Shown here one piece after another: positions 14,212-17,869 of a stretch of 17,869 bases of DNA (the first letter of the stretch is position 1; every line of letters begins with the position of its first letter). The DNA lies in contig JBDTMC010000122.1 of the NCBI GenBank assembly GCA_039934475.1, forward strand, positions 1 through 17,869, written 5' to 3'. A program made the translations under genes and the position numbers. The notes under the pieces are model-generated. The model was not told the origin of the DNA, searched no databases, and worked only from the letters and a program-made list of their open reading frames with translations. Source of the DNA: JBDTMC01 sp039934475. GTDB lineage: Bacteria; Acidobacteriota; Terriglobia; Bryobacterales; Bryobacteraceae.

Positions 14212-14904
14212 TCAATCGGGAGGTCGCAAAGGCGCACCTCGCACCCGGCGAGACTTGGCCGGGCTGAGGTTCGACCACGATCGGACCGCGCTGGTCTTCC
14301 AGTCATAGTGAATCGTCAACAGGCGAAGCAGGAAGCCAGTGCCGACGCCGATGGGGCTGGCGAAGGCGCGTCCGGGCCCGTAAGCCTCAGCGAGCAAGAA
14401 CGCTCCGGCGGCGGAGAGAGCAACGATCACGTAGAGCTGTCCGCGGAGGAAGACTCGCGGTGTGCGGCCCGTCAGCACGTCCCGCCAGGCGCCTCCACCC
14501 GCTGCTGTAACCGCGCCAAGAAGGAGGGCCGGTAGCGGCGAGAGTCCGGCGTTCAGAGCACGCGTGGATCCGGCGACGGCGAAGAAGCCAAGGGCCGCGG
14601 CATCCACAAATAGGATGGCTTTGCGGACGCCGCCCTCTGGGTTCGGGCGGAACAGCAAGACCAACACTCCACCAGCGAGAGCGAGGATGAGGTAGCGCGG
14701 ATCGGCCAACGCCAAGGGCGTGCCGTGCGCGAGCAGGACATCGCGCGTGAGTCCCCCACCGAGCGCCGAGATGAGCGACAAAAAAACAACGCCGACCGCA
14801 TCGTAGTCCTTGTTGCGATCACACGCCGTCTGCAGACCGCCGTCTACGGCGCCGGCGAAGACACCCAGGAAATCCAGAAAGAAGAACAGGGACCACGGGT
14901 CCAT
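14212..14904 (-). CDS. TRIC/UPF0126 family membrane protein (YicG/YadS-like)
   Basis: From ATG 14904 this is a 230-residue integral membrane protein built of two UPF0126 repeats. Each repeat carries the glycine-rich signature: SALGGGLTRDVLLAHGTP (46-63) and TAAGGGAWRDVLTGRTP (133-149). Hydrophobic segments are visible at about 5-25, 36-52, 70-85, 98-115, 122-138, 153-170 and 178-192. Prokaryotic members related to the animal TRIC channels form trimeric monovalent-cation channels; some are proposed glycine transporters. The C-terminus, about 195-230, is a basic soluble tail. I chose ATG 14904 because the family begins just before the first helix; upstream starts at 14946 (ATG) and 14958 (TTG) would add 14-18 polar residues. 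No good Shine-Dalgarno is seen at any of them. The family is secure; the ion or solute is not known. Confidence 0.9.
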   Translation of the reverse strand: MDPWSLFFFLDFLGVFAGAVDGGLQTACDRNKDYDAVGVVFLSLISALGGGLTRDVLLAHGTPLALADPRYLILALAGGVLVLLFRPNPEGGVRKAILFVDAAALGFFAVAGSTRALNAGLSPLPALLLGAVTAAGGGAWRDVLTGRTPRVFLRGQLYVIVALSAAGAFLLAEAYGPGRAFASPIGVGTGFLLRLLTIHYDWKTSAVRSWSNLSPAKSRRVRGAPLRPPD

Positions 14905-15060
14905 TGGGTTTATTGTCGCAGGGTCGCAAGCTGGGGCGCGTTCCATCCGAATTAACAAGATTTCCGCAACTCAGCCACTAGGTGGTGAATCAAATCGGGC
15001 ACTGTACCCGCACACCTCGTAGTGGGCCTTGTCAAATTGCTTAGTTGGGGGGAACGTTTG
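14905..15060. other. Divergent intergenic region between TRIC-like and TonB-receptor genes
   Basis: At about 156 bp this is the largest gap in the window and must contain the receptor's promoter. A short palindrome CCAC-TAG-GTGG lies at 14975-14985. A G-rich ribosome-binding site GGGGGGA (15047-15053) lies 7 nt before ATG 15061 and decides that start. I found no convincing -35/-10 pair and no recognisable riboswitch or small RNA. Confidence 0.4.
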
Positions 15061-17820
15061 ATGTCAAGCAAATCGCTCGCGCTCCTTGCAGCGCTGGCTA
15101 CCGCTGTAGCCCTTTTTGGGCAATCTCAATCCTCTATAAGCGGGATTGTTACCGATCCCTCAGGCGCCGTTTTACCCGGCACCTCAATCTCCATCACCAG
15201 TCTCGACACGAACGCAGGCCGGGAAACGAAATCGGACGCTTCAGGCCGCTACAATTTCGCCCAGCTGCAACCGGGCAACTATAAGCTGCAGGCGAAGGCA
15301 TCCGGATTCAACGAAGTCACCATCAATGAGATCCATGTGCTGGTGAATACTCCGGCGACGATCGATGTCCACGTAGAGACAGTCGGCGCAACTTCGGAGA
15401 CGGTTTCCGTAATGGCCGAATCAGTACAAATCAACACGGTGGACGCGACGCTAGGAAATGCGATCGGCACGAAGCCGATCATGGAACTGCCCTTTGAGGC
15501 GCGTAACGTCGTAGGGCTGCTCTCCATCCAGCCCGGTGTGACGTTCTTTGGAGATCCCTCGGACTATCGCAGTGGCGCGGTGAACGGCGGCAAGAGCGAC
15601 CAGGGCAATGTCACGTTGGACGGCGTCGACGTGAACGATCAGCAGTACCGGTCCGCCTTCACCAGCGTGCTCCGGGTGACACTGGATTCGATTCAGGAGT
15701 TTCGCACCACGACAACGAACGGCAATGCCGATTCCGGCCGCACGTCGGGGGCGCAGGTGGCGCTGGTCACCAAAGGCGGCACAAACCAGTTCCACGGATC
15801 AGCCTATGAGTACCATCGCAACACGATCACTTCCGCTAACTCGTTTTTCAACAACTCCGATGGAATTGAGCGCCAGAAGCTGATTCGGAATGTCTTTGGC
15901 GTTTCCTTGGGCGGGCCGATCAAGAAAGACAAACTATTCTTCTTCCTCAACTACGAAGGCCGGCGCGATGCCAGCGACTCAAGCGCCGTGCGGACGGTGC
16001 CCACGGCATTGTTCCGGCAGGGCACATTCACGTATCAGAATACGGCGGGTCAACAAGTGCAGTTGAGTCCCGATCAGGTGCGGCAAGTGGATCCAACGGG
16101 CCAAGGGGAGAGCCCGGCAGTACTGAACATCCTAAAGACCTATCCGATGCCGAACGACACAACGGTGGGTGATGGACTGAACACAGCGGGTTACCGCTTC
16201 AAGAGTTCTGTACCGCTTACGTACAACACTTATATCTCGCGGCTGGATTACCAGATCGGCCCGAAGCACATTCTGTTCTGGAGAGGCAATCTACAAAACG
16301 ACGACTTCGTCGAGAAGGTGCCTGAGTTCCCGACGCAAGCGAATGCGAGCCAGCATCTTGAGAACTCAAAGGGCTTCGCGATTGGCTATACGTGGCTGCC
16401 CACAGCGCACCTGGTGAGTAACCTCCACTACGGCTTTACGCGCCAGGGCTTCGATAGCACGGGTATCCAGAGCACACCGATCGTCTATCTGCGCGACATT
16501 GATAACCCGATTGCCAATTCGAAAGGGCTCAGCGCGATCATTCCCGTACACGACCTTGAGGAGAACATGACGTGGACCCGAGGAGCCCATACGGTGCAAT
16601 TCGGGGGTTCATACCGGTCTATCAGCACGAACCGCCTGAACTACGGCAACTCGTTCAGCGGTGCTGGCGCGAACTCGTCTTGGTTTGCCGACCAAGGACA
16701 GGCATTAATGCTGGCCGACGTGGATCCCAACACGAACCTCGCTTATACGCGGCAAATGACGAATATCCTGGGCTACATCACGGAAGGCGATGCCCAGTAT
16801 AACTACGATAAGCAGGGTAACCTGCTGGCGCAGGGCGTGGGCATCAAGCGGAACTTCGTAAACCGGGAAGGCGAATTTTACGGGCAGGATTCGTGGAAGA
16901 TCCGGCCGAACCTGACGATCACGGGCGGCTTGCGGGTCTCACTCTTCCCTCCCCTCAGGGAAGCAAACGGCTATCAGACCAGCAGCAACCTGCCGCTATC
17001 GGACTGGTTCAACATCCGCGGTGGCCTCGCGGAGACGGGACAGTCTCAGGCCCTCGCGCCAGAGCTGCAGTTCAACCTCGCGGGCGGCCCGGGCGGCCGT
17101 CCCTTATATCCCTATCAGAAGCACGTCTCGCCGCGACTGGCGCTGGCTTGGTCCCCTTCCGCCGATTCGGGATGGCGGAAATGGCTACTGGGTTCCGCCG
17201 GCAAAACCTCGATCCGCGCCGGGGCAGGCTTGTTTTACGACCTCTTCGGACAGAGCCTGATCCGGTTGGCGGATGCAACCGCGCTTGGATTCTCCACGCA
17301 ACTGAGCAACCCCGCGACAGCGACCTACGACGGAACGCCCCGCTATATCAGCCCGACGCAGATTCCCGATGGCCTGCTGCCGGCGGCACCCGCGGGAGGG
17401 TTCCCGCAGACCGCGCCCAATGCATTCGCCATCGCGCAGGGCCTGGACAGCGGATTGCGGGCGCCTTACACGATGAACTTGACCTTCAGCATGAGCCGCG
17501 ACTTTGGCAAAGGCTTGCTGGTCACGGGTTCCTACGTGGGCCGGCTGTCGCGCCGGTCGCTGCAGGCTGACGACGTTGCTGCGCCAACGAATCTGTTGGA
17601 CAAAGCGTCGGGCATGACTTACTTCCAGGCGGCTACTATCATGCAGAAGTATGTCCGTGCGCATCCGAACGCTACCGCGGCGGACGTGGCCGGACTCAGC
17701 GCTATCCCGTTCTTTGAGAATCTGTTTTCGGGTTCCTGTTTTCAGCGATATGACGTCCACGGTGGAACGATCAGCAGGCGTCGTGAACACGGTGAAGAGT
17801 ACGTGATCGCCATCGGGTAG
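15061..17820 (+). CDS. TonB-dependent receptor, Oar-like, with carboxypeptidase-regulatory domain; C-terminus lost at a junction
   Basis: This outer-membrane beta-barrel receptor reads 919 residues from ATG 15061. A Sec signal (about 1-22, ending ATAVALFGQSQ) is followed by a carboxypeptidase-regulatory beta-sandwich, about 25-106 (SGIVTDPSGAVLPGTSIS, SDASGRYNFAQLQPGNY). The plug, about 120-250, contains ELPFEARNVVGLLSIQPGV, GNVTLDGVDVND and AQVALVTKGGTNQFHGSAYE. Barrel strands follow (LGGPIKKDKLFFFLNYEGRR). These receptors import large or scarce nutrients, often glycans, with TonB energy. Family similarity stops at about SAIPFFENLF (ending near 17728). The last 30 residues or so are unlike a barrel, and the stop at 17818-17820 falls inside sequence that reads as another gene on the opposite strand. 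Family members usually run about 1,100-1,200 residues, so the terminal barrel strands are missing. A longer GTG start at 15022 exists but spoils the signal peptide. Confidence 0.9.
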   Translation: MSSKSLALLAALATAVALFGQSQSSISGIVTDPSGAVLPGTSISITSLDTNAGRETKSDASGRYNFAQLQPGNYKLQAKASGFNEVTINEIHVLVNTPATIDVHVETVGATSETVSVMAESVQINTVDATLGNAIGTKPIMELPFEARNVVGLLSIQPGVTFFGDPSDYRSGAVNGGKSDQGNVTLDGVDVNDQQYRSAFTSVLRVTLDSIQEFRTTTTNGNADSGRTSGAQVALVTKGGTNQFHGSAYEYHRNTITSANSFFNNSDGIERQKLIRNVFGVSLGGPIKKDKLFFFLNYEGRRDASDSSAVRTVPTALFRQGTFTYQNTAGQQVQLSPDQVRQVDPTGQGESPAVLNILKTYPMPNDTTVGDGLNTAGYRFKSSVPLTYNTYISRLDYQIGPKHILFWRGNLQNDDFVEKVPEFPTQANASQHLENSKGFAIGYTWLPTAHLVSNLHYGFTRQGFDSTGIQSTPIVYLRDIDNPIANSKGLSAIIPVHDLEENMTWTRGAHTVQFGGSYRSISTNRLNYGNSFSGAGANSSWFADQGQALMLADVDPNTNLAYTRQMTNILGYITEGDAQYNYDKQGNLLAQGVGIKRNFVNREGEFYGQDSWKIRPNLTITGGLRVSLFPPLREANGYQTSSNLPLSDWFNIRGGLAETGQSQALAPELQFNLAGGPGGRPLYPYQKHVSPRLALAWSPSADSGWRKWLLGSAGKTSIRAGAGLFYDLFGQSLIRLADATALGFSTQLSNPATATYDGTPRYISPTQIPDGLLPAAPAGGFPQTAPNAFAIAQGLDSGLRAPYTMNLTFSMSRDFGKGLLVTGSYVGRLSRRSLQADDVAAPTNLLDKASGMTYFQAATIMQKYVRAHPNATAADVAGLSAIPFFENLFSGSCFQRYDVHGGTISRRREHGEEYVIAIG

Positions 17821-17869
17821 CCCGGCAGGACGTCGGTCCACCGCATGCGGAAGAGGCCGGTGTCGACCT
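17716..17869 (-). pseudogene. Fragment of a PD40/TolB-like beta-propeller protein, frameshifted
   Basis: On the minus strand the last ~150 bp encode LPDGDHVLFTVFTTPADRS followed by TVDVISLKTGTRKQIL. This is the recognisable repeat unit of PD40 propellers found in acidobacterial serine/threonine kinases and TolB-like proteins. Reading from the edge, an adjacent frame gives FRMRWTDVLPG, which fits the conserved H/R-W-P-x-x-L-P start of the same repeat. The two halves are in different frames, separated by about 8 extra bases near 17815-17822, including a CGGG-TAG-CCCG palindrome. The fragment stops resembling a propeller at about 17716-17735, where the receptor reading on the other strand begins. 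The family assignment comes from short motif recognition only. It could be an inverted gene remnant or a chimeric sequence end. Confidence 0.6.

Noticed and set aside
13485..14306. A 273-residue minus-strand open frame across the DinB gene.
   Set aside because: It is antisense to a well-supported DinB protein and overlaps the amidohydrolase in another frame. Its composition is arginine-rich, as in shadow frames of GC-rich DNA.
15022..15060. A GTG start for the TonB receptor, 13 codons upstream.
   Set aside because: It would put charged residues before the signal peptide and place the strong GGGGGGA ribosome-binding site inside the coding region.
17185..17841. A single 218-residue minus-strand gene at the right edge.
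   Set aside because: Only the first ~45 residues resemble a PD40 repeat. The rest is the antisense of the TonB receptor barrel, so it is a composite, not one gene.
1..17869. Mobile elements, CRISPR arrays, tRNA or rRNA genes.
   Set aside because: No transposase or integrase motifs, regularly spaced direct repeats, terminal inverted repeats or tRNA-like cloverleaf sequence was found by eye on either strand.

Overview
This 17.9 kb window is gene-dense, GC-rich bacterial DNA. It most likely comes from an Acidobacteriota genome of the Bryobacterales/Solibacter type. The case rests on gene content: a large Oar-like TonB-dependent receptor with an N-terminal carboxypeptidase-regulatory domain, a Tat-exported Gfo/Idh/MocA oxidoreductase beside a ThuA protein, a GMC dehydrogenase with a gluconate-2-dehydrogenase-subunit-3 partner, a membrane protein of acidobacterial style beside an ECF sigma factor, and a fragment of a PD40 (TolB-like) propeller protein. 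No rRNA, tRNA, CRISPR array, transposase or origin was seen, and no gene-free stretch exceeds 300 bases. The longest gap is about 156 bp, at 14905-15060.

Layout. (1) 1-1363, minus strand: an unrecognised membrane protein followed 16 bp later by an ECF sigma factor cut by the window edge. (2) 1447-7021, minus strand: a DUF763 protein, then an MdtA-like lipoprotein adaptor and an MdtB/C-like RND pump whose genes overlap by ATGA. No outer-membrane channel gene is present. (3) 7049-9210, plus strand, starting 27 bp from the DUF763 gene: a Tat-signal gluconate-2-dehydrogenase subunit 3 protein and a GMC flavoprotein carrying a ferredoxin-like four-cysteine motif. The pair looks like the small and catalytic subunits of a periplasmic sugar dehydrogenase. 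(4) 9212-13699, minus strand, ending 1 bp from the GMC gene: an amidohydrolase (lactonase-like), an SDR dehydrogenase, an MsrQ-like haem membrane protein, a ThuA protein and a Gfo/Idh/MocA oxidoreductase. (5) 13731-14201, plus: a DinB-fold protein. (6) 14212-14904, minus: a TRIC/UPF0126 membrane protein. (7) 15061 to the end, plus: the TonB-dependent receptor.

Taken together, regions 3, 4 and 7 suggest envelope-located carbohydrate handling: uptake through a TonB receptor, periplasmic FAD-dependent oxidation, ThuA/Gfo processing of a keto-sugar, and an SDR plus lactonase step. This is inference from families and neighbourhood; the substrate cannot be read from the sequence. The most striking structural observation is at the right edge. 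The receptor frame loses family similarity near 17716-17735, and the remaining ~140 bp read on the opposite strand as part of a PD40 propeller protein. This is either an inversion/recombination junction or an assembly chimera.
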